Under the pieces are notes generated by a model. It did no database searches. It was not told the origin of the DNA and worked only from the letters and a program-made list of their open reading frames with translations. A stretch of DNA of 64,000 nt from Henckelia pumila (lineage: Eukaryota > Streptophyta > Magnoliopsida > Lamiales > Gesneriaceae). Numbering within the stretch: position 1 is the stretch's first letter; each line of letters starts with the position of its first letter. The stretch lies in NCBI RefSeq assembly GCF_033568475.1, contig NC_133122.1, positions 147,388,861 to 147,452,860 on the forward strand, in the 5' to 3' direction. Made by a program: the position numbers and the translations under genes. This document shows, piece by piece, positions 45,531 through 57,340 of this stretch.

Positions 45531-48500
45531 ATGGAAGCTGCGCCCATGGAGGTCGATTCAGACAACGGCGTCCTCCTCAGAAAGCAATCTCTTTATAAAT
45601 CCTTGGTAACGACCCCGATTTTCAAACTGTTTCTTCCTTGCATTTACAAATTTCCTGTTTTTTTTTTCCTTCAAAAAGTCTATGTTTGTTTCGTAGTGCT
45701 TGCTCAATTCAACGTGTTTTTTCTTTACTTGATCGTAGGATGAGACCTTTAAGATACAGAAGGAAATGTACAAAGGGCAGCAGTACAGTCAAATATATTT
45801 TGCAAGATTACATCTCATGAGAACCCTTCTTTACTCACTTCTCCCCACCTGGAAGCCCCATCTGCCTGGTATTGTCGCTTTTCTTTTCAATTCAATGTAG
45901 ATCCCTTGCAGATTTTTGTGCAAAGCTTCCGACTTTACTTCCAGCTCTTGTCTTCAATCACCTTAACTCGTGCTAGTTTCTTTCTTTTTGATTTTGTTAT
46001 TTTTACTACTGTTATAGCTTATGAAACTGGAGAAATTGTTTTAAAGGAGCATTTCTTGAGTTTAGTGGTCTTATGCATAATTACTTGTGTAATAACCACA
46101 CGAGTAACTCACAGAGAAATTGAACAAAAAAGGGAGCAGATGGAAAACTCGATCAACAGTCTCTGCTATTCACTTTGTGTTTGAAATGTTCTATTTCAAC
46201 CATATTCCATGACTTGAACTAGTTGACAAAGCAGAAAATATTTGCTCCTTGATTTTGCCACCTTATTTGAAAATCCTATTGAACCTGGAGATTTCGGCTA
46301 TTTACCCAAAAAGTAACACGGACAGAAAGAAAATGAACCTTAGTTGAGCCCTGGTGGCCTTTCGCCCTATTTGTAGAATATGAATGTCTGGTTAAACTGA
46401 CCATATTTTTTTGGTTGTATGGTGATAATGTCTCTGGTTTATGGTCATTAAAACTATGATCACAGTTGTATAGGCACTGAGGCCCGCAGTAAAATGTTTT
46501 CAAAATGGTATAACTTATTAAAGGACTTGATGAATGGAACTATTGACACAGATTAGTGTAACAAATAGAACAGAGAGTGTGGGAGTGAGGAATGAGATGA
46601 GCATTCTTAAGTTTTAACTTGGACATCTTTCTGTGTCTATTTGCTCTCGCTCCCATGTCTTCGTGTGTAGATATTTTGTCATAGAATTTTATGGAAATCT
46701 TATATGGTTTTGTAACTTGTATGGTCTAATAAGTTTACGGTAGGTGGTTTCCTGCATAAACCAATCTTCATGGTTAGCTTCACATTGTCCTTCCATGTTT
46801 GCTGCAGTTTGTACCGTGCTAGGATTGGAAGAAGGAAAGGAATGTATTATTGTTGGAACACTTTACAAGGATATGAAACTTAAACCTTCAATTCTTGATG
46901 AGTACTCTAAGGAGGTGCTGAGGCTGTGGTTGCTTCACTGTTTAATGTTTTTACACTTGGACAAATTTAAAAACTTCTTTATCCTGAATCTTTTCATTCC
47001 TAATATATGGTACACAGAGGTCTGTAACCCCGCTTGTAAAACCCCATAATTTTATGCACTCCGACGATTTTCTAGTTTTGGAAGATGAGAGCGGAAGAGT
47101 CAAACTTCGTGGCACTCTTCTTGTGCCTTCTATATATGTTACAGGTATGTGTGGAGCTTGGCACTAGTTTTTGGAATTGGCCACCTGATAATAGGTCGCA
47201 AGTTTGCACACTTCACATTATTTCATTCTGTTTGAGTCAATTATGATCTACTGAAATTGGCTCCAAAAAAATCTTTATCTGGGGGTTTTCTCAATTTCCG
47301 CAATTGGTGCCTCCTCAAATGAATTCAAATGTTTGACTTGTTATAAAAATTATTCATGAAGAATTTATGACAAGTTTCACAGTTCTAGATCTTTACATAA
47401 TAATTCATTGCCTTTGTGCTTGCAATCTGTAATTCTGCTTGACTTATTTAATCTGTAGGTATAGTTGTTGCCTTACATGGAAAAGAAACCGGTGCTGGTG
47501 ATTTTTTGGTTGAAGATGTCTTAGAAGCCGGGCTTCCTCACCAGATAGCACCCACACTTGGTTCTGGTAGAAGCACAGTTAACTTCCTATGTTTTTCCAG
47601 TCTGGTCTAAGCCATGCTTTTATTGCATTTGAATGAATATCATTGATGGATAGTAGACTAGATGAAGGAATCAAGTGCTTACAAATGCAAGGATTGGGGT
47701 TGAAAATTTTTGGAAGAAGGCCTTACTTTAGTGATGCTTATGAACGATATTATGTTAGTAGAGGAAATCACTATATGGATTTTAACATATGAGCGCAAAA
47801 TGAGCGGTTGTTTGAATTCAACTCATAGTTTCAATAAAACATGTGTTTATGACATCAGATGCCACAGACTCCCAAATAATCTCTACAACTTCATACTGAT
47901 TTTTATGTTTGCCATCTTTATACATTAATGTAAAAACATGATGTCTATTAGCCTGCATCATCAGGGTGACCATCTTGGAATGTCATTGCCCCATTCAAGA
48001 ACTTATATCTTTGTACCTTGATAAGAGATACCGATCTACATGAATGAGAACTAACTAAAACAACATCTAAACTTCAAGAGATTTTTCTCAGTCATCATTA
48101 TGGTTTAACATGGTTAGAATCACCGGAATTCGTTTAAATACATGAGTAGCTCGATGATCTCTGGACTGTGTGCTATTTATTTGTTTGGATTCCATCTGAA
48201 ACAGGTGACGATAAATATGTTGTTTTTGTATCGGGGTTGAGTGTCGGGAGCACCGTTTCTAATCCTCTCCATTCTCAGCTATTGGTGGACCATATAACTG
48301 GACATCTAGGAGATGACAAGGTTCAGACAATCTTCATATGCTATTTTGCTTGATTGTCATGCTATTACTTTGCGAAGGATGGTCCATCTGATCTTGCATA
48401 AATGTACAATGTGTCAGGAACAAGGCATTGCGGCTAAAATTGTTCAGGTAGTCATAGCGGGGAATTCCGTTGAATATCCACGCGGACTTCTTAATGGTCA

Positions 48501-50690
48501 GGTAATACCATTGTTCCCATAATAATTATTATTATACCATGACTTCTTACTTCTTCTTCGACCTTGTCGTATTCTGTTTTGATATATATAATCTTTCTAA
48601 ATCTTGAAAATGGTGAAATTGATTAGCCATCATAAACTTTTTATGAGAAAATGGATCGTTATCGAAGCACAATATCTGCAGATGTAGATATTTAAAGCCA
48701 ACTGTTTCCAAAAACTCCAGCCAATTCTGAGTATGGCAAAAAGAATGGCAACTGCCGGATACCAAACAATTCTGACTCCCTGATATGTCATGCCATGCCG
48801 TGTGATTACCAAAGACACTTTACTGATAGATTATAGATAGCAATAAAATTGAATGAAATCTGGTTTGTATTGAGCATCTAATCATGTTTGTGTATGTTAG
48901 TTTTTGTGATGTCTTCACTTGAGCATTGCAGAATTTGGGTTCAAAGGAGCAATCTAGACTAGCTGAGCCAATAAAAGAGCTTGATATCTTTTTAACTCAG
49001 GTAATTTATCGCGATTATGCTGCCACACAAATTGGATGACGAACTATGATGCATGTTTGAAACAACGTGCAGATCACTGCCAGTGTACCATTAGATATAA
49101 TGCCTGGAACCAATGACCCTGCAAATTTTTCTTTGCCGCAACAGGTTTTTGTTACTCTGATCCCATCCAGGATTATATGCTGCATTTATGTTGACTATAT
49201 TGTTTTTAACTTCAATCTTTCTCCCTGTTGTATATGTAAGCCTTTGCATAGATGCCTTTTTCCTGGATCATCAGCTTTTAACACTTTCAGATCGTGCACT
49301 AACCCTCATTCCTTTGAGATAGACAATGTGAGGTAAGGTGTATTATCTAAAGTTTAAACCAATATATGTTGGATTTGGGTTAACATCTTTTATTTTCATA
49401 TTTTCTTCAGGTGTCTTGGAACATCAGGTCAGAATATTGATGATCTAGAGAAGTATTCAGATGCAAAAGATAGACTTGAATTTGTGGAAAGAACATTGAG
49501 ATGGAGGCACCTAGCACCAACAGCCCCGAACACTCTTGGTTAGACCTGCTTCTTTTTTTTTTTTTTTCTTTTGTGATCTTGATTCCTGGTGATCTTTTTG
49601 CTGCTTTGTGAATTTGGATGTGTGGTTAAAAGTTGACAATTTTTTTCGTTATATGGTGTTTGCAACTCTTGTTTGTGGTCGTTAAAACTCAAGTATGAGC
49701 TATATATTAGGTACTGATGCAGCAAAATTGCACATCTTCTCACAGCACTTAAAATCAAACAAAGTTCAAACGATTGATTATTTGTGTCAGAAGTTCTTAT
49801 TTTAAAATCGTTTGATAAAAATCATTCATCCTCTCAAACTTTGCAGGTTGCTATCCCTTTACTGATAGAGATCCATTTTTCATTGAGACATGCCCTCATG
49901 TTTACTTTGTGGGCAATCAGGATAAATATCAAACAAGCTTGATCAAGGGTATGGATGCATATTATATACTCTGGCATTTAGAATGTAGCTAGGTTTTACC
50001 TATCACACAGAAATTAACTGGTAGCATTAAATTGCAGGATCAGAGGGGCAAGTGGTTAGACTCATTTGCATTCCTAGATTTGCTGAAACAGGAGTTGCTG
50101 TGGTGGTAAGATTTCTTTTATGCACTTTTATGCTGTGGTGGTTTAAAGTTAAAATTTAAAAATTGAATATCATCCCAAGATCTTCATGATAAAATTCAGT
50201 TTTCCAACTCTTTGGGAACTAGCACAATTCTTTCCGAATTATTTTTTGATGGGTCCTGCAACCGACCGAGTGACCTATTTATTCACATCCGAGGACCAAG
50301 AAATTTGGTTGCCGAGATATACAATCTCCACTTTTACAATATTGATATCTTCTTGTCATGGCATTCAATTTATACAGAAGACCGCATAAAATCATCAAAT
50401 AACAGCAGTGTAAGAAAAACCATGAGGGAATTAGCAATCATACTCAGCATAACCAGGGAAAAAAGGACCACTTAGCATCAAATTTATTTCAAGTTTGGTG
50501 GTTAGAATCTTGTGAAGCTTATAAATTATGATGATTTTTTGCCTGCAGCCTTGTCTACTCATACTTCAGCCTAACTTTTGATTTGACACGGTCTCTCTTG
50601 ATGCACAAGTTTATTTCCCCCTTTTCGCAGTTGAATTTGAGGAATCTTGAATGCCATGCTCTCAGTTTTGGCACTCAACTTGGTGCATAA
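45531..50690 (+). CDS. POLD2: DNA polymerase delta small (regulatory) subunit, 14 exons
   Basis: Exons are 45531-45605, 45739-45868, 46808-46914, 47018-47144, 47459-47566, 48205-48320, 48418-48501, 48932-49000, 49073-49144, 49241-49332, 49411-49538, 49847-49948, 50038-50105 and 50631-50690. All junctions are GT-AG and phases fit, giving 445 residues, the usual plant length. Landmarks are [20 protein letters not shown], the OB-fold part ([14 protein letters not shown]) and the phosphoesterase-like part ([67 protein letters not shown]). The protein tethers the catalytic subunit POLD1 to the other subunits in the nuclear replicative polymerase. The phosphoesterase domain is known to be inactive in the family. 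It lies on the same strand about 1.2 kb after NCA1. Confidence 0.94.
46270..46510. repeat. dispersed repeat in POLD2 intron 2 (copy 1)
   Basis: The segment from about 46376 to 46500 matches 49612-49745 in intron 11: GAATGTCTGGTTAAA against GGATGTGTGGTTAAA, TTTGGTTGTATGGTG against TTTCGTTATATGGTG, and TATGGTCATTAAAACT against TGTGGTCGTTAAAACT. Both are in the same orientation. The family is not recognised. Confidence 0.6.
49605..49750. repeat. dispersed repeat in POLD2 intron 11 (copy 2)
   Basis: Partner of the segment in intron 2. It begins beside a T-rich tract (49551-49569) and ends near 'GTACTGATGCAGCAAAATT', which corresponds to 'GCACTGAGGCCCGCAGTAAA' in copy 1. It could be a small inserted element or a remnant of an old local duplication. 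Confidence 0.6.
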
Positions 50691-51418
50691 ATAGAAGGTA
50701 TTATTCAAACTTGTTTAAGTATCATCAGTAGTTACCTTATTCGAGACAACTTGTTTAGTTGTCCATTGATATTGACTGAATCTCCTCTAGAATACTCAGT
50801 CCTCGGCTGTTACCTAAAATATATGGGTTTTTTTCTTTCTTGTTTTTTTGTTTTTTGAAAGGCCAAATGATGGGATTAGGGTTGCAGTTTGCATTGCAAA
50901 AATTCTTCATTCCTCAGGTTAAAAGCAGTTTAGCAGCTCAATTTGATCCAATCAGGAGGTTGCGGTGTATACTAATATCAGATCAGCTTGATTGATCCAC
51001 ATTGCTAATCTTTCTGTAGTTGACATGAGATTTTTGTCCTGTCTCATGTATTTTTTTTTTCCTTTTTCTTCCAAAAACTATTTTGATCATACTAAATATG
51101 TCAAATCATGTACCGTTATTTCTCTTTGCATGGATATGTGTTTGTTGCAACATTTTCCAGTTGGTTAATTTTACTGTTTAGCTAGTTAATGTAGCAATCA
51201 CTGGGACAGTAATCTCAAGTTTGCAAGTAAAAGTCGATGACAATGGAATTTAATTTACTATTATATGATGAAATGCAGAAAACATACAATGAAAACAATA
51301 TAAATAAAGACACCCCCGCAATCAAGAGGATACATAGGAAGCAACACAAACACAGATTACAAAGCATGCAATGAATGATTTTAAAGGTCACTGGTATCTC
51401 ATCATATATGTTGCAGTT
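50691..51418. other. convergent spacer between POLD2 and the germin-like gene
   Basis: It holds the POLD2 3' UTR and the 3' UTR of the germin-like gene, which converge. An AATAAA-type signal for the minus-strand gene is not clear. I see no further gene. Confidence 0.6.
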
Positions 51419-52179
51419 CTAGAACTTAGCTTGGAGCTGATCCACAACACTCTTATCCACTTGGAATGCCTTGGCAAGAATGTCACTGCTAAAATCAGGA
51501 TTCGATCCGAAAACCGCATTCGCGATTGTAATGACTCCTGGATTCTGGCTACTCAATCCAGCAATTGCAACAGCATTTCCAGTTCCAACGTTGCGCTGGA
51601 AGTGGACGAGTCCCACCGGGAACACGAAAACATCGCCTTTCTGAAGGGTTTTTGTGATCAGACTATTACCAGGGTTCGAGGTTACGAACCCGACTTGGAG
51701 GGAACCCTCGATGACTGTCAAGATTTCAGTGGCTCTAGGGTGAGTATGTGGAGGGTTGATGCCCCATGGTGCGTAATCGATGCGAACCAGCGAGATTCCA
51801 AGAGTGTTGAGGCCTGGTACTTGAGCTACATTCACTGGGGTAACCTTGGAGCCATTGGGATTTGATGTGTTGCCTGCCAAGTGCAGTCCACTGAAGGAGA
51901 AGTCACTGGCTTGAACCAATGCAGGACTCTTGCAGGCCAATCCATTCACTTTAGCTGCAATCACACAACCAGTGAAAGTTATAATTATAACTAGTTAACC
52001 ATGAAATTTATGCTAATCAATAAATAACCACAAGATGGTATATATGTGAAGGAGTGTTAACCACCTGAGCTACTGGGATCAGCAACACAGAAATCTTGCA
52101 ACGGACTCGGCTCAAATGCGAACGCAAGGAGGCCAAAAGACAGGCTCACGAGGCTCAACAAGATAATGAGCTTTGCCAT
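51419..52179 (-). CDS. germin-like protein, subfamily 1 type, 2 exons
   Basis: Exon 1 is 52179-52065 and exon 2 is 51954-51419, joined in phase across GCTCAG|GTGG and TTGCAG|CT to 216 residues. The first ~22 residues ([20 protein letters not shown]) are a secretion signal, followed by the mature N-terminus [12 protein letters not shown]. The cupin core has both germin boxes: [17 protein letters not shown] (His-X-His and Glu) and [18 protein letters not shown] (His), so the Mn site is complete. The two Cys of the N-terminal loop (FCVAD, LACK) are present. Such proteins form apoplastic hexamers; some have superoxide dismutase or oxalate oxidase activity, but function cannot be told from sequence. 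A TATA box CTATAAATAA lies about 90 bases upstream (52267-52276). Confidence 0.95.
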
Positions 52180-52266
52180 GTTAATCTTGATACAATAAAG
52201 TTGATAGCAGAAGTAGAATGTAATCTGAGATTTTGAGTGATATTTCTGCTAAGCAAATAAAGCTCG

Positions 52267-52276
52267 TTATTTATAG
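52267..52276 (-). promoter_or_regulatory. TATA box of the germin-like gene
   Basis: The minus strand reads CTATAAATAA about 88-97 bases upstream of the ATG, a usual plant distance once a short leader is allowed for. Confidence 0.75.
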
Positions 52277-52279
52277 AGT

Positions 52280-53736
52280 CATGCAACACTCGTAGAGATG
52301 TGTTTCTAGTGAAGGCCGTCCTAATTGCATGCCGTCTTAATTAATAATTTGCTAAGACGGTCAAATTTGGACATCATATGTCCAACGGGTCCAAATCAAT
52401 TTTTTTTTTAATCAGAGGTTTGAATCAGTTTTGATTGGGGAACACCTCATCTTTTATCATGTGTCTTCCAAGTGTACATCAAGAATTAAATATGTGCAGA
52501 ACATCAAAAGTTATTCTTTTTAGAGTAAAGGTTGGAGAAAACATTATAATTTTTATTTATTTATTATTATTTTTTTCCAATGGGATGAATCTATATATGC
52601 TTATACTATAAGACGATGTTCGCACGAACATTTCGCTTCAAAACAAAAAAGTGAGTTTCATCAGTACTTTTTGTTTTGCAGCACGATATAACATAGACTC
52701 GCTCTTTAATCTGAGGAGATTTGGGAAAATTGTCCAACCCAACATTTAGTAGAGTCCAGAAAATGTGATAGAATAATGTGCTCGAAACTGGACAATGATA
52801 AATGATGATCACTTTTCCTTCTGTAATAAAATGTAGCTATATTCGACAAAAATGCTCTAATACAGATTGGTTACTCAACATATATGTTTTAATATCCAGT
52901 CACTGATAGGCAACATAAATATATTCGAAAATTTAACGTAAGATTTTAAATAAGCATGGTATTTTACATTTACGATAAATCTTTTTGTGAGCTTGTGGAG
53001 TTGTGGAATGAAATTATTATTAAGTTTTTAGAATAATTCAAGGCATCCTCACATCTGCCTTCTTGTGGTGGCAGCATAGATTCGATCCAACCAGCATAAA
53101 CCAAAAAAATTGTGAAAGTACGATAAGATATTTTAGATATAGATAATTATTACATTTATTTAAATAGATATTTACGATTTTTTTATTAAATAAAAACTTG
53201 ATATTTTCGGTACTTAAAAATGTTATACGAAAACAGCTAATCTAACATCCTCATACTTCATAATATCACGACGTTGATGATGAAGAATGATATAGATAAT
53301 ATAGATAAGAAAAAAAAACAATACACAATAATAAATAGATCACATAAATAAAATCTATGAAAGGCTTAAAAAAATGAGAAAATTGGTACTCATATTGGAT
53401 CATTTCCAAACACATCCATATCCAAATGCTAGGACGGCAAGGTTACATTATATAGGGTCAGATGATCTAAAACAATGAAACATGAAGCAAATTTGTTGTC
53501 GGATAAGAGGTGACATATGCCCCTTCATTCAAAAACTCGAAATCATAAGAATATTTGAAACACACGTCTATTCTACAAAATGATATCAATCATAGGGAGG
53601 GAGAAGATGAAAATTTTGGATCAGATGATATTTTTTCAATTCCAAATCTTTCATATGTTCAAAACAAAAGACTGGGAGGAAAGAACAAGGAAAAGGCAAA
53701 TGAGAAGCAGCATGTGATTCGAATAAATAGCTTCTA
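52280..53736. other. spacer between the germin-like gene and actin copy 1
   Basis: It contains the promoter of the germin-like gene on the left and the 3' region of actin copy 1 on the right. From about 53550 the text resembles 61600 onward (for example 'GCAGCATGTGATTCGAATAA' in both), so the actin duplication includes 3' flank. No gene is seen. Confidence 0.6.
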
Positions 53737-55235
53737 TCATTGATTTTCCTGCAAGTTCTTTGAAATTGAGCATTTTTTATGAACAATCGAAGGCCCGGAC
53801 TCATCATACTCTGCCTTGGTTATCCACATCTGAAATCAGGAAAACAAGAAGAATCAAGCATTTGAAACATTTCAAATTAATCAGTATGCACTATAAAATT
53901 GTTAAATTTACCTGCTGAAATGTGCTGAGAGAGGCCAGAATGGAACCTCCAATCCATGCACCATACTTCCTCTCAGGTGGAGCCACAACCTTAACATTCA
54001 TGCTGCTGGGAGCTAGTGCCGTAATCTCCTTGCTCATCCTCTCCGCGATACCTGGGAACATGGTGGAACCACCACTGAGGACAATGTTACCATACAGATC
54101 CTTCCTGATGTCAGCGTCGCACTTCATGATAGAACCATAGGTGATTTCATGAATTCCAGCACCAGCAGCTTCCATCTCAGTCATTAATGGCTGAAAAAGA
54201 ATCTCAGGGCCGCGGAATCTTTCATCACCAATAGTAATCACCTGTCCGCCAGGCAGCTCATAGTTCTTCTTCACAGAAGAACTGGTCTCGGCCCTTTCTA
54301 GTTCTTGTTCATAATCGAGAGCAATATATGTTAGCTTCTCTTTTATGTCCTTCATAGTCTCATAATCCATAACAACGTTGAAATGGTAGCCTCTTTGACA
54401 ATGTATCTTTGCGAGGTAGTGAGTGAAATCACGTCCAGCGAGATTAAGACACAAAATTGCATGGGGGAGTGCATAACCTTCGTAGATAGGGACTGTGTAG
54501 CTGAAACTATCCCCAGACTCGAGAACAATACCTGTGAATAAAGTGAAGACGTTTCGGTATATATATGTAAATAATAGAATAGGTCCTATTAATTTGTCCC
54601 TTAAAAAATGGATGAACGTTTTTCCTACCGGTGGTACAACCACTGGTATAAAGGGAGAGAACACCCTGAATGGCGGCATACATAGCAGGGGTGTTGAAGG
54701 TCTCAAACATGATTTGAGTCATTTTTTCACGATTGTTCTCCGGATTAAAAGGAGCTTCTGTCAAGAGAATTGGGTGCTCCTCAGGAGCCACATGAAGTTC
54801 ATCATAGAATGTATGGTGCCATATCTTTTCCATATCATCCCAATTGTTGACAATTCCATTCTCAATTGGATACTTATGACTTAAGATACCTCTCCGTGCT
54901 TGAGCCTCATAACCTACATACACATCTTTGCGGTACATGTGAGTGATCATCACTCCAGTGTGACGAGGGTGTCCCACTATGCTAGGGAAAACTGCTCTTG
55001 GAGCATCATCACTAGCAAATCCAGCCTGAAAGTCAGGAGCGCCAAGTAAACGATAAGTTTGTAAAATGGTTATAGATCTGCCTACCACCGTTTTTTAGCT
55101 TCAGAATGGAACCACATACCAATTTATGCAAATTTTAGCATTGCCACCAACAGATAATAGGTTTAAGGTATTGGATGCTAAACGTACCTTGACCATTCCA
55201 GATCCATTGTCACAAATAAGAGGCCTCCCTGCCAT
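53737..55235 (-). CDS. divergent actin, copy 1, 4 exons
   Basis: Exons are 55235-55188, 55025-54629, 54531-53912 and 53829-53737, at the intron positions usual for plant actins; they join to 385 residues. The N-terminus is short ([16 protein letters not shown]), and the first phosphate loop is intact. Compared with standard actin (muscle numbering) the changes are: His73 to Asn (YPIENG), the DNase loop rewritten ([18 protein letters not shown]), Asp154 to Glu, Gly158 to Ser and His161 to Tyr (LESGDSFSY). Gln137 and Asp157 remain. The last exon runs past the usual C-terminal KCF to [13 protein letters not shown]. Exons are open and splice sites good, so it may be expressed, but polymerisation and ATP turnover are probably altered. 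Confidence 0.92.
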
Positions 55236-55260
55236 CTAAAACGTGACCTGAAAAAATAGT
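55236..55260 (-). other. 5' UTR exon end and leader-intron acceptor of actin copy 1
   Basis: The minus strand reads TATTTTTTCAG|GTCACGTTTTAG just before the ATG. Plant actin genes usually have a leader intron at this place, and actin copy 2 has the same arrangement. The leader exon itself was not located. Confidence 0.6.
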
Positions 55261-56651
55261 GAATTTCATAATTCCCCCAAGTCTCAAGATTGATTCTCTG
55301 AATTTAAAGCCTTTGGAATCAAGAAAATTCAACTAGGACTGATGCATATATATACGGATAATTTAAAGAACCGAACATCACAACTATGACAAATGACCTT
55401 CAATGAAATACGCAACATGGCAAGAAATTGGTCCATCGCTTCCTCGCAAATACAATTTCAAATCTTTGGTACCCAGCACATCCTTTGAGACCGATTCACT
55501 AGCAAACATTGAACACCCAAACACTCAAAATCTAAGACCATGTAATCTTTTTCCCATATTGAATTAATCATCCATCATATACATATATATATTTCAACAA
55601 GTAAATTGTAGAGATTTCAAGGAAAGGTATAATTTCACAAGGGCCCTTTAGATCCCATATACCTGCAAATACATGAAAGATAAAAATTCGACCAATATGC
55701 ATGGCCCGAGTCACGTCTGACCTTCAGTGATTAATTAGCACCGAACCACTCATCATCGCAAAAATTCAAAAAAAAAAAAAAAAAAAAAAAAAGGCCACAT
55801 GATTTGAACTTTGAAGGCAAAAAATTGAACCTGTGATTGTAACTCTGAAGTTTTGCTAAATGCTTGTCAGTATTCAAAAAAAAGGCGGGCAGCCATCCAC
55901 CGCTCAGGGATTTTTTTATTTTATTTTCTTTTTAATTTAGTCTAAATATAATATTTGACCAGTAATTCTTTTATATCGAATCATGCGAAGATTTAATCCA
56001 GAGATTTATGGGAGTGCATTCAGTAGGGGAGATTGGGTGATTTTTTTTTTTTTTTTGAAAAAATTGTATATATCACCCTTAAATTGGGTTCGCTGATAAT
56101 TTTTTGTGCAATTTTTTTGAGTTAAAAACCCTCTATGTTTTTGGATAGGTAGCACACGCACCCCAACACAATTTTTAGTCAAATAAAAAATCAAAATGCC
56201 AAAATTGCCCCTACATAAATAATAAGATATCTGTCACCGATATCATTCATTTTTCTTCCCTTTCTCTCAGCCATCACTGATATCTTTCATTTTTTCGTCC
56301 CTTTCTCTCAGCCAAACCCTAAACATATGAACTTATTGTTGCTGAAATTTCAATCGGACACCTCCCATGGTCAATTGATTGCTCATCTTCAAGATTTGTA
56401 TTTCGTAACTTCATATGGTAAGTTTTCCTTGGAATTTTTTTCACCAACTTTTATGTTTTGGATATGATCGGTTGGTTCGTTGATTCTGTTATTCTTTTTT
56501 CTCAAAATTTATGTTTTTATTTTTTAAAATTACAGCGTACATTGAGGTATCTTTATTTCAATGATAGATTCGACAGTTAGGATCGAAATGTGGCTTGGTG
56601 GGAAATTTGATGAGAAGTGTTATAGAGGTGGATTGAAATATATCATCGGTT
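55261..56651. other. spacer upstream of actin copy 1
   Basis: The right part may contain the actin leader exon and promoter. A 25-base A run lies at 55769-55793 and a T run at 56040-56055. At 56225-56420 a gene-start-like stretch occurs: a partly duplicated ~42-bp piece (TTTCTCTCAGCCA twice), ATG near 56329, then CATATG|GTAAGT. It is too short to call a gene. Confidence 0.5.
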
Positions 56652-57340
56652 AGGTCCTGTCCCCAGCAGAGACAGTATTACCCGTTAAGATCTGGTGTCC
56701 ATCTTTTACGGCTTATCTAGCCAACCAGATCAAGCATCGCAACATCATCTGATGTCCCTCTTTTACGGTCCATTTAACCAACCAGATCAAGTAGTGCATG
56801 ACTTCACCAGGCAGTAGCTTGACACACTAAAACTTCTAAGGAGGTCACCCATACTAGCTATTTCTATTCTCACTCATGCACGTTTAACCCAAAAATTCCT
56901 CCTCCCAAAGAAGTATACTTATATGCTTCTTGGAAGACACAAACCCATGACCTCTCTTTAATACCAGTTGTTGGGTCAAGCGCTTGCCGATTTACCAAAA
57001 ACTATAAACCTATAAGTGTTAGCCAAGGTGCAACTTTATTCCTTATACTTGTGGCATCGCAGATGAGTCGAGCTGTTAAGTCCATGAGTCCAAGGAGAGC
57101 ATGTTTTATTGCTGGTGTTGTTTCATATCCCTTCGAGATCAATTTTATCCTTTTCTCTACCAACGGCCCTGTCCTCAACAGAGACAGTATTACCTATTAA
57201 GATCTGGTGTCCTTTTTTAATGTACCATCTAACCAACGAGATCAAGTAGCGCACCGTCAACAGCTTGACGAAATAGAGCTTCGCAAGAGGTCATCAATCT
57301 TAGTACTACTCTCACTTTTGCACCTTAACGCAATTTTTTT
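56652..57340 (-). mobile_element. Cassandra-like TRIM remnant with 5S-rRNA-like segments
   Basis: Two segments on the minus strand resemble the 3' half of plant 5S rRNA: about 56890-56838 and 57335-57285 (the + text AGGTCACCCATACTAG and AGAGGTCATCAATCTTAG corresponds to CCTAGGATGGGTGACCT). Each lies in a repeated block ('CAGAGACAGTATTACC', 'AAGATCTGGTGTCC' at about 56668 and 57178). A tRNA-Met-like primer site (TGGTATTAAAGAGAG, 56952-56966 in + coordinates) abuts an LTR edge TGTTGGG (56969 on +). Cassandra elements are small non-coding retrotransposons with 5S sequence in their LTRs. Here the right LTR is nearly complete and the left LTR truncated. Confidence 0.75.

Noticed and set aside
51371-51865. 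164-codon + strand frame
   Set aside because: Antisense shadow of exon 2 of the germin-like gene.
54534-54884. + strand frame of 116 codons across actin copy 1
   Set aside because: Antisense shadow of the conserved actin exon and intron.
56838-57335. 5S rRNA genes
   Set aside because: Only the 3' half is similar, with many changes, within LTR-like repeats; this fits a Cassandra-like element, not rDNA.
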